NCBI RefSeq assembly: GCF_947241125.1
Contig: NZ_OX365700.1
Location: 4,312,461-4,376,460 of the forward strand
Source: Nitrospira tepida
GTDB lineage: Bacteria > Nitrospirota > Nitrospiria > Nitrospirales > Nitrospiraceae
Direction: 5' to 3'
DNA length: 64,000 bases
Part shown: piece by piece, positions 42,127 to 51,498 of the stretch
Layout of the letters: each line of letters opens with the position of its first letter
Position numbering within the stretch: position 1 is the first letter of the stretch
Translations under genes and position numbers: made by a program
The notes under the pieces: model-generated
What the model was told of the DNA's origin: nothing
The model's database searches: none
Seen by the model: the letters and a program-made list of their open reading frames with translations, nothing else

Positions 42127-42370
42127 GCCTCTTTCTGGTCTCTCCACTCCGCTGGTCCTCACACAGGTTCGATCCCGAAGTCCGACAGGTCTTCGAGCGC
42201 TCCCCTTGTGTAAGCCGCCGGCTGGCGATAGAGTGACCATAAGTACAGCACCGGGGTTGACCGAGCCGCCATACTCCGGTGAGCCACCGGGAGTTCGTAT
42301 GGCGGGAGGCATTCGATTGCCATCGCGGTCTCTGTTGCCCGTTTTATCTGGTCGTACCGGAGTCATTCCC

Positions 42371-43852
42371 ATGCCAGCGCATCAGTCCGGCGTTCTCGCC
42401 GATTGGTCCGGCTCCTTCGCCATGGACCAGGGTCTCGTCCATCAGACCGAGATGCTGGAGCTGGCCCACGAAGCCGTGATCGTTCGCGATCTCCAGGACC
42501 GGATTCTCTATTGGAATCGAGCGGCCGAACGGCTGTATGGGTGGCCGTTGAGAGACGTCATCGGCCGCGAGGCGGCCTCGCTCCTGAACACGCGCTTCCC
42601 GCTGCCGTTCGACGAGGTGACCCGGCTCCTGTCGCAGGAAGGGCGTTGGGAAGGCGAACTCACGCACGTCCGTCGCGACGGCGCGCCGCTGATCGTGTTC
42701 AGCCGCTGGGCGCTTCAGCGCGACCTCGCCGGCCGGCACGATCTGATCCTGGAACTCAGCATCGACATCACCCGCCACAAACGGTCGGAAGAGATGCTCC
42801 GCCGATTGGAGCACGAATTCGGCGTGTTGGCCGGCAATGTCCCCGAGCTGTTCTCGTACATCGATGCGGAGCTTCGTTACCGCTTCGTGAACCAGCGCTA
42901 TCAGGAGCTGTTCGGCATTCCGACCGCGCAGATCCTGGGCCGGTCGGTTCGCGACCTGGTCGGACCGACCACCTACGCCGTCATGGAATCCCGATTGAAG
43001 GATGCGCTCGCCGGCCGGCCCGTATTCTACGAATATCCCATCGAGGTCCCGGATGAGGGGCTCCATTGGCTGCTCGCGCGATATCTCCCGGACCGGGACG
43101 ACAAGGGACGGGTCCGCGGCCTGTTTGCGCTGGTCTCCGATATCACCTCCCAAAAACATGCGGAAGAGGCCCTGCATCGGAATCAGGAGCAGATGCAGGC
43201 GCTGGCGTCCCGCCTGATCACCGTGCAGGAGGAGGAACGGCGCCGCATCGCGCGGGACCTCCACGACGACATCGGCCAGCGTTTGGCCGCGATCCTGCTC
43301 GATCTGGCCGCGCTGGAGCGACGCCCGCCCGAATCGCCGGTCGCGCTCTCCACCCGGCTCGCCCCCCTGCGGGTAGAACTGGGCCGCCTCTCCGATGATC
43401 TCCACCGCCTGGCTTATGGGCTGCACCCCTCGCTGCTGGAGCATGCGGGATTGGCGCCGGCGGTCCGCGACCACGCGCAGGATTTTGCCAAGCGCACGGG
43501 CCTCACTGTGCGGGTGACCGAACAGCACCTTCCAGGCACGCTTCCGCTCGCGGTCGCGACCTGCCTGTTTCGCGTCGTGCAGGAGAGTCTTCAGAACGTC
43601 GCAAAACACGCAAGAGCCACTGAAGCCGCCATCCGCCTCCGCGGGTCCGAGAAGGGGATCGGCCTCTCCGTGACGGACAACGGCACGGGGTTTTCTGCGG
43701 AACCCGGCGCGCCGCCGCGCCAGGGTTTGGGGTTGGTCAGCATGGAAGAACGGCTGCGTCACCAGCGCGGTGTGCTTCGCATTCGCAGCCTGCCAGGCCG
43801 CGGCACCAAGGTCTGCGCCTGGATTCCCCGGCCGTTTCAGGAGAGCCCATGA
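42371..43852 (+). CDS. Sensor histidine kinase with two PAS domains
   Basis: About 493 residues without transmembrane segments. PAS 1 lies near residues 30-140 (AHEAVIVRDLQDRILYWNRA, ILELSIDITRHKRSE) and PAS 2 near 155-275 (SYIDAELRYRFVNQRYQELF, LFALVSDITSQKHAEEAL). The HisKA_3 box RRIARDLHDDIGQRLAA and HATPase_c with VTDNGTGFSAEPG and LGLVSMEERL follow. GGAG is found before ATG 42371, and GGGAG before an alternative ATG at 42299. The regulator gene starts within its stop (ATGA). It is a second system of the type at 7769-9570. Confidence 0.9.
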   Translation: MPAHQSGVLADWSGSFAMDQGLVHQTEMLELAHEAVIVRDLQDRILYWNRAAERLYGWPLRDVIGREAASLLNTRFPLPFDEVTRLLSQEGRWEGELTHVRRDGAPLIVFSRWALQRDLAGRHDLILELSIDITRHKRSEEMLRRLEHEFGVLAGNVPELFSYIDAELRYRFVNQRYQELFGIPTAQILGRSVRDLVGPTTYAVMESRLKDALAGRPVFYEYPIEVPDEGLHWLLARYLPDRDDKGRVRGLFALVSDITSQKHAEEALHRNQEQMQALASRLITVQEEERRRIARDLHDDIGQRLAAILLDLAALERRPPESPVALSTRLAPLRVELGRLSDDLHRLAYGLHPSLLEHAGLAPAVRDHAQDFAKRTGLTVRVTEQHLPGTLPLAVATCLFRVVQESLQNVAKHARATEAAIRLRGSEKGIGLSVTDNGTGFSAEPGAPPRQGLGLVSMEERLRHQRGVLRIRSLPGRGTKVCAWIPRPFQESP

Positions 43853-44493
43853 AGCCGCGCGTGCTCTTGGCGGACGACCATTCGATCCTGCTCGCCGGCC
43901 TGCGCCGGCTCGTGGAGGAGGACTGCGAGGTAGTCGGCACCGTCGAGGACGGCCGCGCGCTGGTGGAGGCCGCTCAACGGTTGAAACCGGACGTCATCCT
44001 GCTCGACATCTCGATGCCGCTGCTCAACGGCCTCGACGCAGCGCGGCAGATCAAGAAGCTCGTCCCGGAAAGCAAGCTGATCGTCCTGACGATGCATGCC
44101 AGTCCGACCTATGCGACCGAGGCGTTTCACGCCGGCGCCTCCGGCTATCTCCTCAAACGGTCGGCCGATTCGGAATTGGGCGAAGCCATCCGGGCCTCGC
44201 TGCGGGGACAGTTCTACCTCACTCCGCTCATCGCCAAGGATGTGCTGTCTTCGTTTCTCGCCTCCTCGTCGTCCCAGGACCATGCCCGTCCAAGCGCGAC
44301 CCTCACCCCGCGCCAGCGCGAGGTGCTGCAACTGGTCGCCGAGGGCCGAGGCACCAAAGACATCGCCCAGCTCCTGCATGTCTCGGTGAAGACCGTCGAG
44401 TTCCACAAGTTCCGCATCATGCAGCAGTTGAACCTGCACACGACGGCCGACCTCGTGAAATACGCCGTCACCCACGGGTTGACGAGTTTGTAG
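43849..44493 (+). CDS. NarL/FixJ-family response regulator
   Basis: A 214-residue regulator: VLLADDHSILLAGLRRLVEE, phosphoacceptor in DVILLDISMPLLNGLD, VLTMHASPTYATEAF, GYLLKRSADSELG, and a LuxR HTH with LTPRQREVLQLVAEGRGTKD and VSVKTVEFHKFRIMQQL. It is translationally coupled to the preceding kinase gene. Target genes are unknown. Confidence 0.94.
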   Translation: MKPRVLLADDHSILLAGLRRLVEEDCEVVGTVEDGRALVEAAQRLKPDVILLDISMPLLNGLDAARQIKKLVPESKLIVLTMHASPTYATEAFHAGASGYLLKRSADSELGEAIRASLRGQFYLTPLIAKDVLSSFLASSSSQDHARPSATLTPRQREVLQLVAEGRGTKDIAQLLHVSVKTVEFHKFRIMQQLNLHTTADLVKYAVTHGLTSL

Positions 44494-44496
44494 CTT

Positions 44497-44975
44497 TCAG
44501 ATGAAGCGAATCTGACGTGGAGAACGGTAACGATTGACATCGGGCACTTGAAAATCCAAGTCGATCACCCCCTCTTTCTTAAGCTTCGCGAGAACTGGTC
44601 TAGCATGTTGCCTCTTCACGCCGTGCTCGAAACACACTCGCATAACGTCTGCCTCATTAAATAGCTGTCCACCTCTGAGCAAAGTCTCTAACTCTTTTTC
44701 GAAGGCAGTGATCTTGGTTGGCCTAACCTCTTCCATGGGAAGCAGCATCTGTTCCGCTCTGATATTCTCACGATTGATCGAAAAATTGGCCTCTCCACTG
44801 ACTTCATCGCTGCGCCAAGCGACGTCTAGGAATTTGTCTATTCCCAGCGGATGCGCAGAGCCAAAAATGAGACCATAGATGTTCGCTCCCTTCTTTATAG
44901 AGAATGGGGCCAGGTAATACTCCGATTGAGGGGGAAGCAGGCTGCGGTAATATTCCAAGGGAGGGTGTGCCAGGA
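44497..44975 (-). pseudogene. tcmP: C-terminal part of tcmP (three-Cys-motif partner protein), cut by IS256 element
   Basis: Reads LEYYRSLLPPQSEYYLAPFS, IKKGANIYGLIFGSAHPLG and a terminal winged-helix-like part (LLRGGQLFNEADVMRVCFEH) to the stop at 44497. IKKGxNIYGLIFGS is the typical C-terminal core of TcmP. The frame starts only after the IS256-family element end at 44976, so no native start remains. The N-terminal half is at 46501-47133. Confidence 0.85.
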
Positions 44976-46500
44976 TTAGTTGAAAATTGACGAAGCGGCT
45001 GCCTTTGTGGTGCTGTGCGGTGACCGTGGATCAGACAACCACCACCCCACACCAACGAAAGGAGCCGCTTCATGAGAAACGTAATCCGAATCACCACAGA
45101 AGGCAAGGTGCGACCGATCCGCCGGCGGGCGGTGGACGCCATCCCGGCGGTGGACGAGCGGGCGAGCCTCGTGGCCCTTATCCAAGCCCTGATCCCGCTG
45201 GGCTTGCAAGCCGTCGGGGACGCCCTGGAGGCGGAAGTGACTGACCTGGCGGGCGAACGGTATAGCCGGACCGGCGGCCAGCCGGGCTATGTGCGCTGGT
45301 GTCAGCAGCGGGGCTCGGTGTATTTGCTGGATCAGAAACTGCCGATCACCTACAGGCGAGTCCGGAACCGCTTCCGGAACGTGGAGGTGGCGTTACCGAC
45401 CTACCAGGCCCTGGGCGACCCACGGGCAGCCGATGCGGGGCTGTTCCGCAAAGTCCTGCACGGCCTGAGTTGCCGCCGATATGAAGCCTGTGCGGAAGCG
45501 GTCCCGGAGGCGTTCGGGCTGAGTGCCTCCAGCGTCTCACGACGCTTCATGCGGGCCAGCGCCCGGCAGTTGCGGAAGCTGAGCGAACGCCGCTTGGAGC
45601 AGGACGAGGTGGTCGTGCTCGTCCTCGACGGCAAGACCTTTGCGGACGACAGCATGGTGCTCGCGCTGGGGGTGACGCGGCAGGGCGAGAAGAAGATCCT
45701 GGGATTCGTGCAGACCGCCACCGAAAACGAGCCGGTCTGCGCGGCATTCTTGCGAGACCTGGTGACCCGAGGCTTGCGCACGGACCAGGGGCTGCTCTGC
45801 GTGATCGATGGCGCCAAGGGGCTGCGCAAAGCGATCCAGACCGTCTTCGGCCGCCAGGCCGTCGTGCAACGGTGTCAGTGGCATAAACGGGAGAATGTGG
45901 TGCGGTATCTGCCCAAGGGACAGCAGGCCCCATGGCGGCGGCGGGTGCAGCAGGCCTATGAGCGGCCGACCTACACGGACGCCCGAGCCGCCTTGCTCCG
46001 TCTCCGGCAGGAGCTGCGGACCATCAATCTCTCCGCGGTGGCCAGCCTGGACGAAGGGCTGGAGGAAACCCTGACGCTGCATCGGCTGGGGCTGTTCGGC
46101 ACGCTGGGCCGCAGCCTCAAGACCACCAACTGTCTGGAGTCGCTGAACGCCCAACTCGGCCAACTGACGGACAAGGTCGACCGCTGGCGCACGTCGGATC
46201 AGAAACACCGCTGGGTGGCCAGTGCCGTGCTGGCGATCGAACCCCGCTTGCGACGCATCAAAGGCTATCGGCATCTCACCCAACTCCACGAGGCACTTCA
46301 GCGGGACATCCAGCGCGAAGCCGTGACCGAGACCCGCATCGCCTGACCGGAGGAGCCTAAAGAATGCTATGGACCGCGTGACGATCGTTGATCCTGGAGC
46401 CAATGCGGAGGCCGGCTGTCAGGCCGAAGGTCAAAAGAAGCCTCTGTTGACGGACACGACGTGCACCCCACAGGGGAGGCCGCTTCGCAATTTCAACTAA
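44976..46500 (+). mobile_element. IS256-family insertion sequence
   Basis: About 1.5 kb with imperfect ends: left TTAGTTGAAAATTGACGAAG and the complement of the right TTAGTTGAAATTGCGAAG, continuing as GCGGC and TGTGG/GTGC blocks over about 50 bp. A mutator-type transposase gene fills it. The flanks GTGCCAGGA and GAATGGGAT show no target duplication, suggesting that a later deletion or recombination changed one side. Confidence 0.8.
45072..46346 (+). CDS. IS256-family (mutator-type) transposase
   Basis: A 424-residue DDE transposase. The first Asp is in VVLVLDGKTFADDS, the second in LCVIDGAKGLRKAI, followed by the conserved VVQRCQWHKRENVVRYLP, and the Glu lies in NCLESLNAQLGQLT. The N-terminus has the LIPLGLQAVGDALEAEVTDL region of the family. 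AAAGGAG precedes ATG 45072. The gene looks complete. Confidence 0.95.
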   Translation: MRNVIRITTEGKVRPIRRRAVDAIPAVDERASLVALIQALIPLGLQAVGDALEAEVTDLAGERYSRTGGQPGYVRWCQQRGSVYLLDQKLPITYRRVRNRFRNVEVALPTYQALGDPRAADAGLFRKVLHGLSCRRYEACAEAVPEAFGLSASSVSRRFMRASARQLRKLSERRLEQDEVVVLVLDGKTFADDSMVLALGVTRQGEKKILGFVQTATENEPVCAAFLRDLVTRGLRTDQGLLCVIDGAKGLRKAIQTVFGRQAVVQRCQWHKRENVVRYLPKGQQAPWRRRVQQAYERPTYTDARAALLRLRQELRTINLSAVASLDEGLEETLTLHRLGLFGTLGRSLKTTNCLESLNAQLGQLTDKVDRWRTSDQKHRWVASAVLAIEPRLRRIKGYRHLTQLHEALQRDIQREAVTETRIA

Positions 46501-47133
46501 GAATGGGATTGACTCTTCCAAGGCCTTGCGGTGGACATGGTAGTAGTCATCTGGTCGAACTATCTTTTGCTTTATGGCTGGATGATCATGAAATCTGTGT
46601 AGAGTTGACGACGAAAGGAAGAACAGAAAGTCGCAAGTTGGTGAGCTAATCAGCCTATGGAACACATCTGGTGTCACCTGAGCGACACCAGTCTGGTCGA
46701 TGAATACCAGCTTGGCCGCATCCTGAAGGGCCAATGTCCGAGCGGATACCGTAAAGGCATCATCAAATCGCAGAGGCTGGATGTCGAAGGTAACATCCTG
46801 AAAACGAAGGTCATGCGCGACGATGTTGTCCTTTAATTGAGTAATCTTATCCTCATCTTCATCGTAGAAGTGCACATAGATGCGAACTTTTCCCCACCCC
46901 TCAGTTGTTTGGTAGCTCCGAAGCTGCTGTAGCAACCGTAATGGACTACCGAGCACATTCACACAATCAGTTCCTGGACCAGCAAAGAAATCGAAAACGT
47001 GGATTGCATTACACCAGGGTCTCTTGACCGACAAGAACACCGGAAACCACTCGCGGGCATAGAGCTCGAAGATTTGGAGTTTGGTGAGCGTTCCCTCGTT
47101 GAAAGGCTTATCGTGGAAATCCTCAGCCGCCAT
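46501..47133 (-). pseudogene. tcmP: N-terminal part of tcmP, cut by IS256 element
   Basis: From ATG 47133 the frame reads MAAEDFHDKPFNEGTLTKLQ, IHVFDFFAGPGTDC, and LVFIDQTGVAQVTPDVFHRL, then DDYYHVHRKALEES before entering the transposon at 46500 (stop at 46357 inside it). These are typical TcmP N-terminal features, with FDFFAGPG resembling a nucleotide/SAM-type loop. The start lies just past the stop of the Gp37/Gp68-type gene upstream. The end of this part and the start of the C-terminal part seem to overlap in homology (HRKALEES against HPPLEYYRS). Confidence 0.85.
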
Positions 47134-47138
47134 AGGGA

Positions 47139-47927
47139 TCAAGCAAACTCTATCTCTTCCCTAATGGCCGACAATTCAGCTTCGGATGGGATAGTCCTAA
47201 GAGGACGAGCCGGAAACTCATCATAAGTCTTCCCATCTAGCTCTCGACCCGTCTCTGCTTTTCTGACTCCGCCCCATTGCTTGAAAAAGAACGGGACTTG
47301 AGCCTGATTGCATAGATCGCGAATCGCAAGTACCCAGGCTTTGGCCATCGGCCTGGCTCCGGGACCGCTTTCGCCGCCCACAATAACCCAATTGATACCT
47401 TCGAGACTGAACGGGCCGAGGTCTTCAAGCAAAGGCTCGATCGACAGGAAGCGGACTCGCCCCGGAGCTTCACGCAGATATGTCACGCGAGGAAGACCGT
47501 GCTTCCTGTTTTCGACACTCACGCCCCACCAAATGTTTGATTGAGCAGATGCGAATCGAAGTTTCCCCCTGAGCAGGTCCCGCATTCGCTCCGCACGTTT
47601 GGTCAACACTTGATAGGTGTGCCAGTTCGCCACTCGCATCACGCGCGCGACATTCACAATGTAGTCATCAGGGACCTGCTCATGGAACAAGTCACTCATC
47701 GAATTGACAAAAATCATTCGGGGGGTCCGCCACCGCAAGGGCTCTGCGAGCTTCTCCGGAACCAATCGTAAATCAAACCCCTGTTCAAAGGGGTGTCCTG
47801 GGACACCACGGAAACGTTCAGCAATCGTTTCCGCATAACAGTTGGCGCACCCCGGACTGACCTTCGAGCACCCGCGGACCGGGTTCCATGTCGCGTCGGT
47901 CCATTCAATCTTGGAGTGGTCACTCAT
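47139..47927 (-). CDS. Phage Gp37/Gp68-type (DUF5131) three-Cys protein
   Basis: A 262-residue protein starting KIEWTDATWNPVRGCSKVSP then GCANCYAETIAERF, the three-Cys motif (CxxxSxGCxxCYA) that resembles a radical SAM cluster site. Further family motifs are MIFVNSMSDLFHEQVPD, WHTYQVLTKRAERM, WWGVSVENRKH, FLSIEPLLEDLG and VIVGGESGPGARPM, PFFFKQWGG. Members occur in phages and with TcmP; the chemistry is not established. It stands just upstream of the split tcmP gene and itself looks intact. Confidence 0.88.
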   Translation of the reverse strand: MSDHSKIEWTDATWNPVRGCSKVSPGCANCYAETIAERFRGVPGHPFEQGFDLRLVPEKLAEPLRWRTPRMIFVNSMSDLFHEQVPDDYIVNVARVMRVANWHTYQVLTKRAERMRDLLRGKLRFASAQSNIWWGVSVENRKHGLPRVTYLREAPGRVRFLSIEPLLEDLGPFSLEGINWVIVGGESGPGARPMAKAWVLAIRDLCNQAQVPFFFKQWGGVRKAETGRELDGKTYDEFPARPLRTIPSEAELSAIREEIEFA

Positions 47928-48103
47928 AGGCTAAAATCGGATGGCTTTGCTTTGGGTGGCTTTGCTGATGAGGTCATTGTAGTACTTCTGCCTGGGCGCT
48001 GAACAGAATTCCTTCGCCATGACCATGTATAGACAAGTCGGGCCGATAGAGACCTGTCGTCTCAGATCCCCATCTTACGCTTCACGTTTCACGCTTAACG
48101 CAC

Positions 48104-48955
48104 CTACCGCACGACCAGGACCGAACAGGGGCTGTGCTGGACAAGCCTCGTGGAGACGCTGCCCAGCAGGAACCGCGCGATGGCCCCTCGCCCCCTGGCG
48201 CCGCTGATCACCAGGTCGCTCTGTCGTCGCTCGGCGAACTTGATGATCTCATCCGCCGGGTGGCCGATCTTGAACACCGGCTCGACGAGGTAGCCGGCCT
48301 GAACCAGTTTCGCGGCGGCCGATTCGACCAGGCGATGGCCCGGCTCTCTCAGCTCCGGGTACTTCAGCAGGGGCATGGCGTAGAGGACCGCCACTTCGAT
48401 GGCGGGCCCCTTATCCTTCTTCGGGACAAACTGCCGCTCCAGAAAATGCAGCGCCTTCAAAGAAGCCTTGGAACCGTCGGTCGCATAGACGATCCGGCGG
48501 ATCGGGCGAGCCGGCTCCCGCACGACCAGCACCGAGCCCTTGGCATGATGGACGACCTTGGTGGAGACGCTCCCGAGCATGAACCGATCCAGCGCGTCGA
48601 GCCCGCGGCTCCCGATGACGGTCAGCGTCCCGGCGCCCTTCGCCTGTTGGAGTATGGCCTCGGCGACCGAGCCGTGCTCGCGGAGCACCGTTGCTTTGAT
48701 CTTGAGCGACGCAAACCGCGCGCGCGTCTCCTTCACCACCGCGTCCGCCCGTTCCTCCAGCCGCTGCGCCTCCTTCTGCACGTAGGGCGCATCCCAGGCC
48801 GGCACCGGATGCGGCACCAGCGGCATCTTCAACGCCGAGAGGTCCACCACATGCAGCGCCGTCACCTTCTTCGCGTCGACCAGCGGAAGCCGCGCAACCC
48901 AGTCCGTCGCCCAGCGCCCGTATTTCGACCCATCGATCGCCAGCAGGATTTTCAT
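48104..48955 (-). CDS. Universal stress protein, two UspA domains
   Basis: A 283-residue tandem UspA protein. Domain 1: KILLAIDGSKYGRWATDW with the nucleotide loop VIGSRGLDALDRFMLGSVS; domain 2: RRIVYATDGSKASLKAL with VISGARGRGAIARFLLGSVS. Both G-x2-G-x9-G(S/T) ATP-binding patterns are kept. ATG 48955 has AAGGAG eight bases upstream; a GTG directly before it is also possible. The 176 bp up to the Gp37/Gp68-type gene show no gene. Confidence 0.92.
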   Translation of the reverse strand: MKILLAIDGSKYGRWATDWVARLPLVDAKKVTALHVVDLSALKMPLVPHPVPAWDAPYVQKEAQRLEERADAVVKETRARFASLKIKATVLREHGSVAEAILQQAKGAGTLTVIGSRGLDALDRFMLGSVSTKVVHHAKGSVLVVREPARPIRRIVYATDGSKASLKALHFLERQFVPKKDKGPAIEVAVLYAMPLLKYPELREPGHRLVESAAAKLVQAGYLVEPVFKIGHPADEIIKFAERRQSDLVISGARGRGAIARFLLGSVSTRLVQHSPCSVLVVR

Positions 48956-48988
48956 CACGCTCTCTCCTTCTCAGAGTGGGCCATCGAC

Positions 48989-50284
48989 TCAGGGATAGGC
49001 ACCGCGCGGCCGCGTGGCCAGTCCCCCATGCTCAGAGGTGACCAGGTATTCGAATCTGGCCCGAAACGTCTCGGGCGTCATCTTGATGAGCGCCGCATGC
49101 CGCGCCATCTCTTCCGGTCGCTCGAAATCGTCGGCGGAGAGTCGGATCATGTACCCGCGCGCGATCTGATAGGACTCGGACGTGACATCAACCATCCGCA
49201 CGCGCGTCCGGCCCGTCAGCGGGTCCAGAATCGATTCGAACGGAATCGGCACGAACCGCCCATTCTGGATAGACACCATCGCGGCGCTGCCGCCGTCGAG
49301 CAAAAACTGTGCGGCGCAGTAGCCCATGTCCCGGGTGTACTCCATGTCGAACGGGATGGGGTCTGCGCAGCGGAGCTCGTAGCCGATCTCCTTGGTCACC
49401 ACCGTGGTCGTAATCCCGAATTCCTTGAGCGCTTGTTCGACGGCCCGCTTGATCACGTCTCCCAAAGCCACTTCCGACAGACGCACGTGTCCGTGATCGT
49501 CCCTCTCCACGTGTTCGAGTCCGCCGAAGTCCTCCGGGCTCAGGTATTCGGCCAACCCTTCGGCCAGGACGGCGACCCCATCGTTTCGGCCCATACTGCG
49601 TCGTTTGATGATCGCGCCCACCAGCGTATCCACGAGCGTGGCAAGACGGATCGGACGTTTCGAGAACTCCTCAGGAATCACTGTCAGCGTTGCGCCCGCT
49701 GCTTTCCCGATGCCGAGCGCGAGGTGCCCGGCCTTGCGGCCCATGGCCACGACAAAATACCACCGCGACGTGGTCATCGCGTCGACCATCAGGTTCTTGA
49801 CGAGCTCGACGCCGACGTGGCGAGCGGTCTGAAACCCGAACGTGGGGATGCCGTACGGCAGGTCCAGGTCGTTGTCGATGGTCTTCGGCACGTGGACGAC
49901 CAGCAAGCGGCCCGCCGCTTGCTGGTCGAGCTTTAGGGCGGAAAAGGCCGTGTCGTCTCCTCCGATGGTGATGAGCCGGGAGACGCCGAGCTGTTGTAAC
50001 GTGGCGAAAACGATGTCCAGGTCAGAGGGCTTCTTGGTCGGATTGGCCCGCGACGTACCCAGATAGGACCCGCCCCGGAAGTGTATCCGGCTGACCTCCG
50101 CGATGGAGAGCGGCTTGGTCTTGCTCGCGTCGCCGATCATCAGCCACTTGAAGCCATCCTGGATCCCCAGCACCTTGCAGCCGCCCATGATGCTGCGGAT
50201 CGTCGCCGCGCTGATCACGCTGTTGATTCCCGGCGCTGGGCCGCCCCCGACCAGGATGCCGATCGTTGTTCGAGGTTCACTCAT
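48989..50284 (-). CDS. Phosphofructokinase, pyrophosphate-dependent type
   Basis: A 431-residue PfkA-superfamily enzyme. ILVGGGPAPGINSVI is the substrate/nucleotide loop, LITIGGDDTAFSAL has Asp where ATP-dependent enzymes have Gly (GGDG), and HVPKTIDNDLDLP has Lys in place of the Gly of PGTIDND. Both features are those of PPi-dependent phosphofructokinases, which run reversibly between fructose 6-phosphate and fructose 1,6-bisphosphate. A fructose-bisphosphatase gene lies 67 bases upstream on the same strand. GGAAGAAC precedes ATG 50284. Confidence 0.88.
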   Translation of the reverse strand: MSEPRTTIGILVGGGPAPGINSVISAATIRSIMGGCKVLGIQDGFKWLMIGDASKTKPLSIAEVSRIHFRGGSYLGTSRANPTKKPSDLDIVFATLQQLGVSRLITIGGDDTAFSALKLDQQAAGRLLVVHVPKTIDNDLDLPYGIPTFGFQTARHVGVELVKNLMVDAMTTSRWYFVVAMGRKAGHLALGIGKAAGATLTVIPEEFSKRPIRLATLVDTLVGAIIKRRSMGRNDGVAVLAEGLAEYLSPEDFGGLEHVERDDHGHVRLSEVALGDVIKRAVEQALKEFGITTTVVTKEIGYELRCADPIPFDMEYTRDMGYCAAQFLLDGGSAAMVSIQNGRFVPIPFESILDPLTGRTRVRMVDVTSESYQIARGYMIRLSADDFERPEEMARHAALIKMTPETFRARFEYLVTSEHGGLATRPRGAYP

Positions 50285-50351
50285 CGGTTCTTCCGTTCTG
50301 ACTCAGTTCGGAGTTGACTCATCACTCGACACTCAGAACTCAGAGCTCTTC

Positions 50352-51458
50352 TCACAGCTTCTCCCACCGTCCTTCCAGCTTCTTCATCACCTGCGGCAAG
50401 GTCGTGTATTCCATTTCCTCCAGCGGCAGGCGGTGCGGCTCGAAGGGCCCATGCCGCCGCAGGACGTCGGCGACTTGGTTGGCTTCGCGCCGCGCTTCCT
50501 CGAACGCCGGATCGTCGAACATGTCACGGGGGCCGATCAACCGTCCGTCTGCGATCTGAAAGCCCAGGCAGGCCACGCGTGGAGGACCGTCGAATCGGCT
50601 CGGGGTGGCCTGTTTGATCGGAACCGCCATGAGAGGCCCATAGTGCGACCCGCGCATCCAGCCCTCGATGATCCAGGGATAGCGGAAGGGTTCGAGCACC
50701 TCGCCGACCGCCGGAAAATTCTGCTGCGCCCGCACGACCATCACCGGGTCGTCCTTGCCGACGTATTTCCCCGCGAGCAAGGACAGTCGCTCGGTCGACG
50801 AGACGGCGGCAATCGTGCCGTCCGCGCGCGAGAACACGTGCTTGATCGTGAACCGCCCCGGCGTGCCGATAAACATCAGCATGTCGTAGAGGTCTTCCGG
50901 GCAGTCGAACAGGATCTTCTTGTGCTCGCGGATGTCGTGCACTTCGAACCGGAACCCCTGATGCATCCCTGGCGCGATCACGAGCCCCGCCGTCGTGAAC
51001 GGATCGGCAAACATTTTAAACAGCGGGAGATTCCAGGCGCCGGCCGAGGTCTTATCGGCCATGAAGACCAGGACCGGTTCGGAAGTCCGCTCCACGATCT
51101 CCATTTCGGCCACCCCGGGCCCCTGCCCGCGCACGTTCCCGCTGAACGCATCGCTCAGCAGATCCTGCCCGGCCCCGTACAGATGCAACTCCTTCGCAAC
51201 CGCGGTGCCCTTTACAAACGTGTCCCAGGCCAGTTTGTGGATCTGCTCGTTATCCACCCCCTGCCGGTGCGTGAGGATCAACTGCAGATCGTCGCCGCAA
51301 GCGGTGACGTGAAAGTCGATGAGGAGACCGCGCTTGCGCGCGGCGGACAGTTCCTCGGTCGCCACCTCCACGAGCCGAGGATGAATAGCCGAATGGCCGA
51401 CCCATCCGCCGATGTCCGCCTTGATGACGCTGATCGTCAGCTTGTTTGATTTCGCCAT
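50352..51458 (-). CDS. Fructose 1,6-bisphosphate aldolase/phosphatase (class V)
   Basis: A 368-residue bifunctional enzyme of the archaeal-type FBP aldolase/phosphatase family: LTISVIKADIGGWVGHSAIH with the first metal-binding Asp, VTACGDDLQLILTH with further metal ligands, VFMADKTSAGAWNLPLFKMF, and GWMRGSHYGPLMAVP. It condenses triose phosphates and dephosphorylates the product, driving gluconeogenesis. ATG 51458 is chosen because AAGGAG lies seven bases upstream; upstream frames are not family-like. Confidence 0.93.
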   Translation of the reverse strand: MAKSNKLTISVIKADIGGWVGHSAIHPRLVEVATEELSAARKRGLLIDFHVTACGDDLQLILTHRQGVDNEQIHKLAWDTFVKGTAVAKELHLYGAGQDLLSDAFSGNVRGQGPGVAEMEIVERTSEPVLVFMADKTSAGAWNLPLFKMFADPFTTAGLVIAPGMHQGFRFEVHDIREHKKILFDCPEDLYDMLMFIGTPGRFTIKHVFSRADGTIAAVSSTERLSLLAGKYVGKDDPVMVVRAQQNFPAVGEVLEPFRYPWIIEGWMRGSHYGPLMAVPIKQATPSRFDGPPRVACLGFQIADGRLIGPRDMFDDPAFEEARREANQVADVLRRHGPFEPHRLPLEEMEYTTLPQVMKKLEGRWEKL

Positions 51459-51498
51459 TGCTGTCTCCTTTTCCATAGAGCCTCCTCCTTCGCTTTCT

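Noticed and set aside
41984-42370. N-terminal extension of the second kinase to 41984
   Set aside because: The extension crosses two strong hairpins and shows no domain; starts with GGAG or GGGAG exist at 42371 and 42299.
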